From: Ctenosaura bakeri
Lineage: Eukaryota; Chordata; Lepidosauria; Squamata; Iguanidae
Direction: 5' to 3'
Assembly (NCBI GenBank): GCA_948474755.1
Contig: CAOLHI010001846.1
Coordinates: 124,001 to 188,000, forward strand
DNA: 64,000 nucleotides
Of this stretch, positions 12,179 to 22,755 are shown one piece after another. The position numbers and the translations under genes were made by a program. Position 1 is the first letter of the stretch. Every line of letters begins with the position of its first letter. Under the pieces are notes generated by a model. That model was not told the origin of the DNA and searched no databases. It worked only from the letters and a program-made list of their open reading frames with translations.

Positions 12179-15100
12179 ATGCTGCTTTGCACGTGGGGGG
12201 CACTGGGCTTGCGGGTCTGGGGGTCCCCCAGTGGGGCGTCCCGAAGTTTGGGGCGCTTTTATGGCCGGGGCTCCTCCTGGGCGCTGCGCCCTGGGCGCAC
12301 GGGGAGCGGGGGCGCACCGAAGGCGAAGGAGGCGACCCAGGTGACCGGGCGATGCGGGGCTGGGAGGCTGCAGCACACCTTCCCCCTGGATGCCCAGGTG
12401 GCCCGGGACGTCCTCCTCTTCCAGCACGACCGGGCCCGCTTTTTCCGCCTCCTGGGGCTCTTTTGCGCCGGCCAGTTCCTCTTCTGGTCCTACTTGGCGC
12501 ACTTCGCCTTCCACTCCTTGCGCGACACCGGCGCCCCGGCGCGGCGGGACCGGGATCCTGGTGCGCCAGGGGGCCCTCTTGCGCCCCTGCTGCCCGGAGG
12601 GGCCTCGCTCAACCTGGGCTCCAATAAGTGGCGCTTCGGGTTCACCGCCTCCTGCCTGACTGTGGGTAAGGAAGGGCCGGATTGAGGTGGGCTCCTTTGT
12701 CTCTCCATGACGTTGCCACTGAAGCCATTTCCGCACTAGACGGTTATAGCGCTCTGATTCCACTTTCACCATCCTGTGGAATCCTGGGGTTTGCAGTTTT
12801 CCCGAAACTGCAAACCCCAGGCTTCCACAGGATGGTGAAAGTGGAATCAGAACGCTATGGAGTCTCCTTCCTTGGAGGTTTTTAAGCAGAGGCTTGATGG
12901 CCATCTGTCAGGAGTGCTTTGAGGGTGTTCCTGTATGGCAGGAGGTTGGACTGGATGGCCCCTGGGGTCTCTTCCAACTCTACATTTCTATGATTCTATG
13001 ATTCTATATGAGTGTTGCTTTCCTGGACCTCTCCGCACTCCACTGTTATAGTGCTATTATTCCACTTTCAACATCCTGTGGAATCCTGGGGTTTGCAGTT
13101 TGCAGTTTCTCTGGCTGAGAACTCTAAAGCCTCCCCCCCCTAAACTGCAAACCCCAGGATTCCATAGGATGTTGACAGTCCTGTGCAGAAACAGTCCATG
13201 ATTCCACCTTAATTGCTCTGCTTCTGGAATCATGCCTTTTGCAATTAAGGGAGGGGATGTTCAGCAGTCTGAACTGGAAAGCTCCCCAGACTAAACCCCC
13301 AGGATTCCATAGGAGGCAGCCATGGCCGTTAAAGTGGAATCGTGGGCCATTTCTGCACTACACTGTTATAGTGCTGTTATATCGAGGACGGAGCAGGCTT
13401 GTTTTCTGCTGCTCCAGAGACTAGGACAAGGAGCAATAGATTCAAGCTGCAGGAAAGGAGATTCCACCTGAACCTCAGGAAGAACTTCATTATGGTCAGA
13501 GCTGTTCGGCAGTAGACTTTGCTGCCTCAACGGAGTCTGGTGGAGTCTCCGTCTTTGGAGGTTTTTAAGCAGAGGCTGGATGGCCATCTGCTGGAAGGGC
13601 TTAGATGTGGGTTCCTGCATCGCAGGGGTTGGGCTGGATTGTCCCCTGGGGTCTTTTCCAACTCTATGACTCTATGATTCTATTCCACTTTCAACCTCCT
13701 GTGGATTTCTGGGTTTTGTAGTTTACTGAGGTCCAAGAGCTCTCTGGCTGAGAATTCTCAGTATCCCTCTGTAAACTACAAATCCCAGGATTCCACAGGA
13801 GGTTGAACGTGGAACAGCAGCACTCTAATAGTAGAGTGCGGAAATGGCCCAACACTGACCGTTATGCTGCTCTGGCTCCTCAGGAATGCATTACAGAGAA
13901 TCAATAATCTAGGCTACCCAAATTAAAGGGAAATTCTGATGAAGAGGTTACTTTGGAATGGAAACTTTGAATAGATTATTTAAGGGAAAATGAGAGTTAA
14001 TTGATGATCATAGGGTTTTGAATTTGAATACTACTGTTCCTTTTAGTTCATAATTTTACTGTTATCCCAAGAAAGTTGCTATGAAAACTTCATTGAATTA
14101 TAGGTTGTTGTTATTTTAATAGTATAGTATTTTTAAAAAAGATTTTCTAATGACTTGTAATGTTGATATATATAAAAGTAAAGAAATTTAGAACATAATA
14201 TAGTTAAGGGACAGTAATGGGCAACAAATTTAAATAGTGATGTTTGAGCGTTGATTTTAAGTTAAGTACTTTTATATCAAGTAAGAGCTGTTCGCAGCGA
14301 CGGCGGGAACCATTTTTTAATTAGTTATATTTTTTCTTTAGTTTTTTGTTGTTGAAAATTAGTTTAGTTTAAATAGGTTTTGTTTTATGTTAAATAATTG
14401 TAGAATTGTGTTTAATCTCTCTTAGGCTTTTTCATTATTTTATGAGTGTACAGTCAGCCCTCCACATTTGCAGGTTTCACTTTTGGGGGTTTGATGATTG
14501 ACGGATTATTTGCTGTCACCTCTGCTGCCTCCCTAGGCCATTTTTAATAGGGACTGCAAGCCTCAAAAGACTGAGAAATGGTGAACGAGGCTTCTAAGAC
14601 CCTCTTTAAAATGGTGTGGGGCAGTCGTGGAGGTGGCCATAAGCCTCACCAGCCCCCCACTTCTGCCTTGGGAAGGAACTCTGATGCCTCAAAGGAATCC
14701 ACAGTGGGTTGAATATGGTGATCATATTTTTTCTGTGTATATTAAATATGGCTTGGGAGGGCCTGGAGTTATGTACGTTTTTTCCACTTTCATGGGGGTC
14801 CTGTGCCCCTAACCCTAGCAAATGGGGAGGGATGACTCTATATTGTTTAGATTATGGCCATTTCCGCACTAGCCTGTTATAGCGCAATAATTCCACTTTC
14901 AACATCCTCTGGAATCCTGGAGTTTGCAGTTTCGGGCCAGCCGGCCTCTCCCGAAACTGCAAACCGCAGGATTCCATAGGATGCTGAAAGTGGAATCATA
15001 GTGCTATAACAGGCTAGTGCGGAAATGGTCTAAGTTTGGGGTTTTTTGTGTGTGTGTGTGTATTTGCGTTGTAAAAGCTTTTAAAAACTCTTAATAAAAA

Positions 15101-15624
15101 TAATAATAATCAAGGCTAACCATCTGTGTAGCTCTCCAGATGTTGTTCGACTACAGCTCTTACCATATTGGTCCAATGTCGGGGCAGATGGGAGCTGGAA
15201 TGCAACAACTTCTGGCGGATTGCAGGTTCCCCATCCCTGTACCGGGCTATTTCTTTCCAGTAGGAAATGTTGCCTTTGCAACTCTTCTCTTCTTCCGCCA
15301 GACTGGATCATAATAATCTGTTTCTTTGCAGGGTCTCTGATCCTGGTAGCTGGCTTCGTCTTTTCCCCACGTTCCGTGAGCCGGGTCTTGCTGCACCGCG
15401 GTGGACAAGACGTGACTCTGACCACCTATTACCCCTTTGGCTTCACCTCCTCTTTCACGGTGCCCCTGCGCCACGTCTCCTGCATGTCCCATCGTTCGGA
15501 AGTGCCCGCGATGATCCCGCTGAAGGTGAAGGGGAAGCCTTTCTATTTCCTGTTGGACAAACAGGGACGGATTACCAACGCCCAGCTGTTCGACATCACC
15601 GTCGGCGCCTATCGCAAACTATGA
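12179..15624 (+). CDS. TMEM223: TMEM223, mitochondrial transmembrane protein (2 exons)
   Basis: Exons are 12179-12665 and 15332-15624, joined in phase (donor G/GTAAGG, acceptor TTTCTTTGCAG). The 259-residue product has a basic, Gly/Arg-rich N terminus resembling a mitochondrial presequence. It then has the conserved block RDVLLFQHDRARFFRLLGLF with a first membrane segment (residues near FFRLLGLFCAGQFLFWSYLA). A second segment spans the splice junction (TASCLTVG then SLILVAGFVFSP). The C-terminal domain is highly conserved (GGQDVTLTTYYPFG, RHVSCMSHRSEVPAM, KGKPFYFLLDKQG) and ends TVGAYRKL. TMEM223 is an inner-mitochondrial-membrane protein reported to act in cytochrome oxidase biogenesis. It is longer than the roughly 200-residue human protein, mainly before the first conserved block and in the inter-helix loop. 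An upstream in-frame ATG at 12038 would add 47 residues but precedes the promoter motif. Adjacency to NXF1 matches mammals. Confidence 0.95.
12721..12858. mobile_element. PalM short form, copy 4, right end lost
   Basis: The left arm is full and the right arm is nearly full, with the centre GTTTTCCCGAAAC. The right arm stops at AACGCTAT, where CR1 sequence begins directly. It lies in the TMEM223 intron. Confidence 0.8.
12859..13007 (+). mobile_element. CR1 LINE 3' fragment
   Basis: It runs from GGAGTCTCCTTCCTTGG to the ATTCTATGATTCTATATG end and is fused to the broken right arm of PalM copy 4. Confidence 0.85.
13025..13196. mobile_element. PalM copy 5, degraded
   Basis: The left arm is clear (CTCCGCACTCCACTGTTATAGTG...). 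The right arm is partly deleted (GATGTTGACAGTCCTGTGCAG). It lies in the TMEM223 intron. Confidence 0.7.
13345..13849. mobile_element. PalM long form, copy 6, split by CR1
   Basis: The left terminus is at 13345-13380 (to GTGCTGTTAT) and the remainder is at 13681-13849 (TATTCCACTTTCAACC onward). The two parts read continuously if the CR1 piece 13381-13680 is removed, so the CR1 insertion is younger. Its centre carries ACTACAAATCCCAGGATTCC (13775-13794), resembling the ZNF143 motif. Confidence 0.85.
13381..13680 (+). mobile_element. CR1 LINE 3' fragment nested in PalM copy 6
   Basis: This is the tail of CR1 ORF2 and its 3' UTR, from AGCAGGCTTGTTTTCTGCTG to CTATGACTCTATGATTC. It interrupts the left arm of a PalM element. 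Confidence 0.88.
13850..14448. other. AT-rich intron sequence of TMEM223
   Basis: No repeat family or exon is recognised. The sequence is strongly AT-rich from 14090 to 14440. Confidence 0.4.
14451..14838. mobile_element. Tigger/pogo-like non-autonomous DNA transposon
   Basis: It begins CAGTCAGCCCTCCACATTTG and ends CAAATGGGGAGGGATGACTC, with TA on both outer sides, as expected for Tc1/mariner-type insertion. The interior word CCCCCACTTCTGCCTTG recurs in related copies at 18966-19700 and 30606-30983. Confidence 0.8.
14856..15030. mobile_element. PalM short form, copy 7
   Basis: The element is nearly palindromic with the centre CGGGCCAGCCGGCCTCTCCCG. It lies between the Tigger-like element and TMEM223 exon 2. 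Flanks are TAT on the left and TAA on the right. Confidence 0.85.
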
Positions 15625-15812
15625 GCCCGATGCTGCCAGAGGAGATGAGGGTCCCTGAAACCGATGCGGGGAGGAAGCGCATAAGTTGGATGTGTTAAAT
15701 CCAACAGAAGAACGTCCCACCTGAGCCAAGAGCAATTTTAAAAACAGCTTCTTACCTCCTCTGTCCCTTGAGAAAAAAAACAATTATCGATATATGTAGG
15801 AGCTGTGATTGT
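15625..15812 (+). other. TMEM223 3' untranslated region and downstream
   Basis: I see no clear AATAAA in this interval. The 3' end of TMEM223 cannot be fixed from the sequence alone. Confidence 0.4.
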
Positions 15813-15968
15813 GGCCATTTCCACACTAGACGGTAACAGTGCTATTATTCCACTTTCAACATCCTATGGAATCCTGGGGAGGACCCTCCCTAAACTGCAA
15901 ACCCCAGGATTCCAAAGGATGTTGAAAGTGGAATAATAGCACTATTGCAATCCAGTCCGGAAATGGCT
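15813..15968. mobile_element. PalM short form, copy 8
   Basis: The ends GGCC and GGCT are flanked by exact TGT duplications (15810-15812 and 15969-15971). The arms are joined by a short loop GGGGAGGACCCTCCC. Confidence 0.9.
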
Positions 15969-16470
15969 TGTGTTGAGCCTTGGATATTCTGACATTGTAC
16001 TGGATTCTGCGTGATTACTTTATGAGTAAAACAAACAAAAAAATGTAAAAAGTACCAGCAGGGTTTAACTGTTCCTTTATTCCCTTCACACATATCTTCT
16101 GATATTCACACAGACGCATCTTGAAGAGAGACAGCACACAGGCAGCCGTGCCTTGTTGGAAGGAATTTTGGTTGTTGTGATGGTCAGATAATTTTGATTT
16201 CCAGGCTATTGAAAGGTGGGCTGGACCGTACCTCCAGAATCCTTGATTCTCCCAGTTTTCTCTGTTATGAGGCTCTTGTTCTTTTTCTTTGTTCGATTGC
16301 ACAAGTAAGAAAAGCTAAGTAGAACAGGACAGTAAAAAACAATTGGCCTTTTTTTCCCCTGAAAAATTTCCCCTGTTTAGTTTTGGTCCACCTTTCAGTT
16401 ATTTGATCCTCAGGAGTTTTGTGAAAAGGGGGAAATATCAACGTTGTTCCCTCTTTCCTTCCTTCTTCAT
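15969..16470. other. Intergenic stretch, no feature recognised
   Basis: I see no exon or named repeat between the PalM copy ending at 15968 and the CR1 element. Confidence 0.4.
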
Positions 16471-17257
16471 AGAATCATAGAGTTGGAAGAGACCCCAGGG
16501 GCCATCCAGTCCAACCCCCTTCTGCCATACAGGAATCCACATCAAAGCACTCCTGACAGATGGCCATCCAGCCTTTGCTTAGAAACCTCCAAAGAAGGAG
16601 CCTCCACCACACTCCATGGAAGAAGCAGATTCCACTGTTGAATGGCTCTGACTGTCAACAGTCAGGTGGAATCTTCTTTTCTGCAGCTTGAATCCATTGC
16701 TCCTTATCCTAGTCTCTGGAGCAGCAGAGAAGACGCTTGCTCCATCTTCAACATGACATCTTTTCAAATATTTAAACATGGCTATCCTGTCTCCTCTTAA
16801 CCTTCTCTCTTCTGCAGACTAAACATCCCCAGCTCGCTAAGCTGCTCCTCATAGGGCTTCATGGCTTCCAGACCCTCCACCATTTTGGACGCCCTCCTCT
16901 GGACATGCTCCAGCGTGTCGATATCCTTCTTGAACTGAGGTGCCCAGAACTGGACACAGATTCCAGATGGGGTCTAACCAATGCAGAATAGAGTGGTACC
17001 ATTACCTCCCTTGATGTAGACACTATACTCCTATTGATGCAACCAAGAATCACGTCGGCTTTTTTGGCTGACGCATCACACTGCTGACCCACGTCCACCA
17101 AGACTCATAGATCCCTTTTACACATACTGTTGTCCAGCCAGTTGTCTCCCATCCTATATTTGTGCATTCCATTTTTTCTGCCTGAGTGTAAGACTTTACA
17201 TTTCTCTCATTTGGTTACATTTCCCCATTTGGTTTTCAGATCTTAAATTTCCTTGAC
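16471..17257 (-). mobile_element. CR1 LINE 3' region, longest copy
   Basis: On the minus strand this reads through the end of the reverse-transcriptase ORF ([41 protein letters not shown]). It finishes with the AGTTGGAAGAGACCC / ATAGAATCATAG tail at 16471-16500. Frames are broken by indels. It is interrupted on its 5' side by the hAT-like element. Confidence 0.88.
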
Positions 17258-17265
17258 GCTCCAGT

Positions 17266-17586
17266 GCAGTGTTTTTTAACCTGGGGTCTGTGGACCCCGG
17301 GGGGGGCACAAGGTCTCCATAGCAGGTCTGCGAAGGCTTGAAGAAATGTTAGGAGCTTTTGCAGTTAAAATAAAGCGGAAGAAAGACGAATTTGTATGGA
17401 ATCGTTCCGGTAAAAATAGGACAGTAGGCATGTGCACCTTGACTTATTTCTTCCTAATCTCCCACTGATGCAGCAACTTTAAGTAAAATCTTTGACCTGC
17501 TTTGGGGTTTCAGTTCTGGAGCAAAGTGCTTAGTGGTCCTTGGTATTGAAAGGGGGTCCGTGGTAAAGGAGAGGTTAAGAACTGAT
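17266..17586. mobile_element. hAT-like non-autonomous element
   Basis: It begins GCAGTGTTTTTTAACCTGGG and ends GGAGAGGTTAAGAACTGAT, with imperfect inverted termini CAGTGTTTTTTAACCT and CATCAGTTCTTAACCT. Flanking 8-bp words GCTCCAGT (17258-17265) and GCTCTAGT (17587-17594) differ by one base, fitting an aged hAT target duplication. Confidence 0.75.
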
Positions 17587-17592
17587 GCTCTA

Positions 17593-17606
17593 GTTGCCAT
17601 GGAAAC
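17593..17606 (+). promoter_or_regulatory. RFX X-box
   Basis: GTTGCCATGGAAAC is a near-perfect X-box, the palindromic site bound by RFX factors. It begins within the target duplication of the hAT-like element and lies 27 bases before the ATG of the candidate gene at 17634. AAAATGGC at the ATG resembles a YY1 initiator. Confidence 0.5.
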
Positions 17607-17633
17607 ACCATCCTTGCCGTCAGTGGAACTAAA

Positions 17634-20600
17634 ATGGCTGCACCGAAGACAGAGGAGCTGGGAGCCGGGGAGACCCCCACGATGGTCCAAGGAAGACTCG
17701 ACCTGGAGAAGAAAGGAGACCAAGGTAAGTTGGTGGTGACCCCACCCGCCCACCCGCTCCTTTTGGAAATCGTATGTTTGCACCCTGAATAGAAGCTCCC
17801 TTGCTGAACCTGTATTTTCAACGACATGACAGAAGCCCACCCATGTTCATCTCTAAAAGATTTGGTTCGGAGATACCCGTCTTTCTTGCAGTCTTAGAAA
17901 CGTAGCACTGTCCAGAAGCGATCCCTCTCCCCTTGCTCAGTGTTTGAATATTTTTATGGTTCCCGGCAGCCTTCTCCATCCTGGCATCTTCCAGATTTGT
18001 GTTTTTTTGTCTATTTGATTTATTTCCACTAGGTTTCCCGGGTCTGCCCCTGAGATTCAGGGCACTGCAGTCCTCAAGGTGAGGAGAAGATGTCTCCAGT
18101 CAGGAGGAGTGTTTTGAAAATAATACAGTTGGTCCTCCACGTTTGCCAGGGTTAGGGGTGCAGGACCCCTGCAAAAGGGGGGAAATTGCAAATATCAAAA
18201 TGTGTGTGTGTGTGTCTATGGGAATGGGGATGAGGAAGGGGGAGAATGGGCACCCAGTGTCCAAACCAGGTCAGGAAAATGAGAGGGGAAAGGAGTGGGT
18301 TGGCGTGGTGGCCCTATACGTCCTCTCTCTTGCCCATCTCCTCCCTTGGGCATGAAGGGGCATCAGGAGAGGGTTTGTGGTGCTGAGAAATTGGGCTGTG
18401 AGCCATCCTTAGGTGGCGGAGGAGGAGGAAGATCAGAGCTGGATCTTTGTTTTTTGTATTTTTTTAATTTTCTTTTTATAACAACAAAACAGGGAAGAAA
18501 CCCAAACCAAGTAATGATGAAAAATATAACCAGAAATATACAACAAACAAGAAACTCAGAACTCAAGAAACATTGACAAATAGTTAGGACAATTTTCCAA
18601 AACATGGAATAGAAACAGGCATGAAATAGAGGCATGAACTAGAAACAGAATAATGTTTGCAGTCTTGAATATTTACAGCAACTCATTTTATATTAGGATC
18701 TCACTGGTGCACGTCCCCTTACTGCTTTTTTACATATTGCATGGATGTTTGTAATCGCAAGATTTAGCAAACTCCTATTGCTGTTAAATCCCCCACTTTT
18801 ACTGTGATATGATCTGCTCTTTTTTCCGTCATACGTGGAATTTCAAAGGATTGCACAGCCTAATTGGAGCCACTGAGAGGGAAGGTTGCCCCAGAAAAGA
18901 AGCACCTACTTCCCTTATTCACCTTCCTTGTACAATTTGGATATTCCATAGATCGTACTTACCAACTATCTCAGCCCTCCACATCTGAGGGTTTTGCTTT
19001 TGCAGATTTGATTATAGATTATTTGCTGTCCCTTCTGCTGCCTCCCTGTGCCATTTTTAAGAGGGACTGCAAGCCTTGTGAGGCTGAGAAACTGCAAACG
19101 AGGCTTGCAAGTCCCCCTTAAAAATGCTGTGGGGCAGCAGCGGAGGTGGCCGTAAGCTCCACCGGCCCCCCACTTCTGCCTTGCAAAGGATCCCTGAGGC
19201 CTCAAAGGAATCCATGGTGGGTTGGATATGGTGATCGTACTTTTTTTGTGTGTTAAATATAGTTTGGGAGGGCCTAGATCTGGACTTTCCAAATGGTGTG
19301 CCATGACATGTTAGCATGTCACCTGGCGTGTGTAGGTGTGTCGCCTCCAACCTTGGAAATGCATGTCATTATTTATAAATCATATCTTTTTAAAAATATA
19401 TGAATGGTTTTTGTGAGATATGTTGTGTCCCCCTACATTTTGTTATTACAATATGTCCGTATCTCTTATAAGGGTTTAGTTTAACCTCCGGTTTGCTAGT
19501 AAAAACTGAATTACCATGTCACAAAATGATGCATGTCTAAAAAGCATGTCACCAACATGAAAAGTCTGGAAAGCTCTGGCCTAGAGGTACCGGTATTTAT
19601 GGTGTTCCCACTTTCATGGGGGTCCTGTGCCCCTAACTCTAGCGAATGTGGACTGTAATCAAATCCACGAAAGTCAAACCCACAAATACGGAGGGCTGAC
19701 TATATATATGGGTCTCCTGTTGTCTGTTGCTGGCCCCGTGGCCCCCTATTCTGCTCCGTCTTTCCCTTTCCAATATTTCCCAAAGAGGAGGGGGAAGTTG
19801 GCACGGGGAAATACGGGGCTACTTCCACATCAGCTGCATCAAGAGTCACAGAATACTGGACTACAGGACTTCTGCTTTGCAGCTTTCTCCCCTACTCCCA
19901 CCTTCCTCACTCTTAAATGGTTGAAGATGCAGTATCGTTTCCTCTTTTGGTCTGAGTTGCATGCAGCTTGTGTAGGAGTTTGGAATTTCCAAAAAGATCG
20001 GCACCCAGTGCAGGTAGCACTCACATTCCCCCTATTTTATGTGCTTAAGGGATGTGTGTCAGAATAACTGGGCATTTCCTAATTAATCAAGCAGGCAATT
20101 GCTATGTTTTTAAGTTTTCCCCTAGTGTGGCCATGGCTGCTGTAAATCAGCTCCAAACTCATGAGAACGATCAACATTTATGCTATCTGAAAAAAATTCT
20201 TTCATGATTTGACCATCGCTTACTCTCTCATAATAGTATTTGGCCTTTTCCTGCTTGAACAATTGTTATGTATTTATTCATGCCTTGTGCTGAATGAAGC
20301 TGAGTTCCGTCCCATCCTTATTTCTGAAAGTTGCACTCAGGCCATTTCCGCACTAGACTGTTACAGCGCCATTATTCCACTTTCAACATCCTATGGAATC
20401 CTGGGGTTTGCAAACCCCAGGATTCCATAGGATGTTGAAAGTGGAATAATAGCGCTGTAACAATCTAGTGCGGAAATGCCCTGAATGAGGCTGAGGGTTA
20501 ACTAGAACAAAGAGAATTTAATTTAATATTTTATTTTATATTTTATTTTATTTGTATGCTGCCTTTCTCCTGGAGGCTTCCATCCACAAAATCTCTCTGT

Positions 20601-22672
20601 TAATGTGAAGTTTTGTTTGTCCCTTTTAGCCAGGCAGGAGGAGGCTCTTTGGTGAGCATCTCTTTTGTACATGGAAGGTCTCCTGTTCAGTCCCCCAGCT
20701 GTGCTGGCCTGAAAGGGACATCCACCCAAGACCCTGGAGAGTCATCCCTACCCGAGTAGATCCAGATGGCCGATAGATCTAATCCTGGTGTCAGGTAGCC
20801 CTGTAGGGATTGTGCGAAGGAACCATATGTTCTGACACCTGAGATGAGCAGAATGTCCTTCTGGATGCCTTCCGTACTCTCAGCATCCCTGCCATGTAAC
20901 CCAAGATACCTAATCTCTCTTCTTAGCGTGAGAGTCTGGTACTCCAATCCTTCCATAATACATTTATCTCTGAAATGGCTGCTTTGCTTTCCTTCCAGGT
21001 AGGAACCACATCTTCTAATGCCAAGACTAAGCTCTTGGCATGGTGTATATAATTCCAATTGAATTAAATCCTCTGGCAAAGGTTTGATTTAGCATCCAGT
21101 GTTACATTTCCAGACCTACGCAGAAACCCAAGGTACTGGAAGCCCCTGTCTTTTGACCCCCATTATCTGACAACTCACTCTTTCAACGCTTCCAAGTTAA
21201 GAACAAGTTCTATTAATTCAACAGAGGTTCCACTCTTTCATCAGTTCTTCTTGCCTACGGAGGCTCGTTTGGGACTGTCTACCTGTGCACACTGTTTGCA
21301 AAGCAATTTAAGGCCATTTCTGCACTACACTGTTATAGTGCTATTATCCCACTTTCAACCCCCTGTGGAATTCTGAGATTTGTAGTTTACTGAGGCCAAA
21401 GAGGTCTCTGGCTGAGAATTCTAAAGGCCCCTCCCTAAATAGCAAACCCCAGGATTCCCTAGGACATTGAAAATGGAATAGTAGCACTATAACAATGTCA
21501 AACCCTACCGGATACCGAGGGTCCACTGAATTTCTAAAAGCAGAAAAAGCATTTAGTCTTGCCCGCTTCAGTGTGTGACCACCAGTGTTATTAGAAGATG
21601 GATTTAATAAGATCCCAGTTAATGAAGGAATATGTTTGTGTGGAGCGGAACTGCTGGAAACAGTCGAGCCTGTTCCATTGCACTGTGTTCTCTCCAAAGT
21701 GCACAGCAAATGGTTACGCTCTCCTCTGTTAACAGCCTTTTTTGCAAATATAGTGGCCTATTCCCTTGGAGATGCATCATCCTTCGTTTAAAAAAAAAAA
21801 AAGCAGCCAGGGTTTTTCTCAATTGTAATGCAGATTAGGAGTACAAAGAGTAAACACCTCGATATTTTATTAAGAATGTAACCGTGTTTTGGCCATTTCC
21901 ACACTAGACTGTTATAGTGCTACTATTGCACATGCAACATCCTATGGAATCCTGGGGTTTGCAGTTTTGGGAGGGGCCCATTGGCCCCTCCCAAAACTGC
22001 AAACCCCAGGATTCCATAGGATGTTGCAAATGGAATAGTAGCACTATAACTTCTAGTGTGGAAATGGTCTTTGTCTCACTGCTTGTGCTGAAATCAGAAG
22101 TCTGTCCAGTCGAGTGCTGTATGTGATGTTGGGGTCATGGGAGGGTATCGTACATTGCTTTATGCAACAAAATATTTTGGGCCAGCCCTGTGCAATGTGT
22201 GTTTGTGTGTGTGTGTGTGTGAGGCAGGGAGAAAGAGATTACAATATTTTCTCAGGCCACGAAACTCCCACCAGTGGCTGCAAGCATTTCAAGCTATGCT
22301 TCTAGCAATATACATCTGTTTGCATTTAGCAGGAAGGGAGTGAGTACGGTTTGTTTGTTTGTCTGTCTGTGTGTTTGTGTTCTATCACAGGAAACCAAGT
22401 ATCCTTGATACGGAAACAACTCTTCCTGGTACTGTTTCATCTAGAGCTTGGAAAAATTAGTTTTTTTCCATAACAACTCTTAGAATTTGCTAACTGCCGT
22501 GTTTGATTCTGGGAGCCGCGGTCTGAAAATGGGACATTTCTAAGCTCTGGTTTTGTCACGAGTAAAATTCCTCTTTCCCTTCTTTCATTACAGACACAAA
22601 GGCCTCTCTAAAGAGGGCATTTTCTGCTTGGATTCTTACCAATTCAGACGGCAGCGTGAGCTCATAGGATGA
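17634..22672 (+). CDS. Candidate small three-exon gene, unidentified
   Basis: I do not recognise this protein. Possible exons are 17634-17724 (ATGGCTGCACCG to a consensus CAAG/GTAAGT donor), 18033-18078 (acceptor TTTATTTCCACTAG, donor CTCAAG/GTGAGG) and 22594-22672 (acceptor CCCTTCTTTCATTACAG, stop TGA). All three join in one frame to 71 residues, starting MAAPKTEELGAGETPTM and ending YQFRRQRELIG. An alternative donor inside the third exon (after 22655) would keep an open frame into 23777-23910. Support comes from an X-box and a YY1-like word at the start, good splice sites and compatible phases. Against it, there is no family match, the second intron is 4.5 kb of repeats, and short exons can be assembled by chance. 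Confidence 0.3.
18127..18965. mobile_element. Tigger-like element, subfamily 2, interrupted
   Basis: It begins TACAGTTGGTCCTCCACG and matches the elements at 43965-44607 and, in reverse, 27661-28288 (GGGTTAGGGGTGCAGGA, TGCAAATATCAAAATGTGT). It is broken at about 18445-18860 by AT-rich sequence resembling an L1 3' end in reverse. The part beginning TAATTGGAGCCACTGAGAGG appears to continue the transposon. Confidence 0.6.
18966..19700. mobile_element. Tigger-like element with nested hAT-like insertion
   Basis: It runs from TCAGCCCTCCACATCTGAGG to ATACGGAGGGCTGAC, with TA following. The interior matches 14451-14838. The 300-bp insertion 19279-19578 splits it. Confidence 0.75.
19279..19578. mobile_element. 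hAT-like non-autonomous element with perfect 8-bp duplication
   Basis: The insertion is flanked by exact GGCCTAGA copies (19271-19278 and 19579-19586), the 8-bp duplication typical of hAT transposons. The outer ends read GGACTTTCC and GGAAAGCTCT. It is a sister of 11598-11892. Confidence 0.82.
19701..20336. other. Intergenic stretch, no gene supported
   Basis: A + strand open frame covers much of 19627-20067, but it begins inside transposon sequence. It shows no family similarity and no splice or promoter context. Confidence 0.4.
20337..20484. mobile_element. PalM minimal form, copy 9, loopless palindrome
   Basis: The arms meet directly at GGGGTTTGCAAACCCC with no loop. Complementarity runs from TCAGG at 20337 to CCTGA at 20484 with few mismatches, so it includes the three flanking bases on each side. 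Confidence 0.88.
20485..21130. other. Intergenic stretch with old repeat-like sequence
   Basis: An AT-rich run (TTTTATTTTATATTTTATTT) is followed by sequence resembling an old retroposon (ACCCTGGAGAGTCATCC). A minus-strand frame of 130 codons (20687-21079) has no recognisable domain. Confidence 0.35.
21131..21310. repeat. Unnamed interspersed repeat shared with 38459-38715
   Basis: The shared words are GGAAGCCCC, TTGA-CCC, TCTGACRACTCACTCTTT, ACGCTTCCAA, CTCTTTCATCAGTTCTTCT and GGAGGCTC. Two copies in one window identify it as a dispersed repeat. I cannot assign its class. Confidence 0.6.
21312..21500. mobile_element. PalM long form, copy 10, right end missing
   Basis: The left terminus GGCCATTTCTGCACTACAC is intact. 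The right arm ends at GCACTATAACAATGTC. Confidence 0.8.
21891..22069. mobile_element. PalM short form, copy 11
   Basis: It is flanked by TTT on both sides (21888-21890 and 22070-22072). The centre is GGGAGGGGCCCATTGGCCCCTCCC. Both arms share the private variants CTACTATT and GCAACATCC. Confidence 0.9.
22198..22222. repeat. TG microsatellite
   Basis: A short run of TG/GT dinucleotides (about ten units, with one interruption). Confidence 0.8.
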
Positions 22673-22755
22673 ATGGAAAATTGTGGCTGGGGCATAAAGT
22701 GGAGCCGAGGATTGTCCCAGGATTAGGAAAAATTAGGGCACATTTTTGCACGTCC

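Noticed and set aside
12116..12904. A 262-codon minus-strand frame over TMEM223 exon 1
   Set aside because: It is a GC-rich antisense shadow of the coding exon that runs into PalM sequence and has no family similarity.
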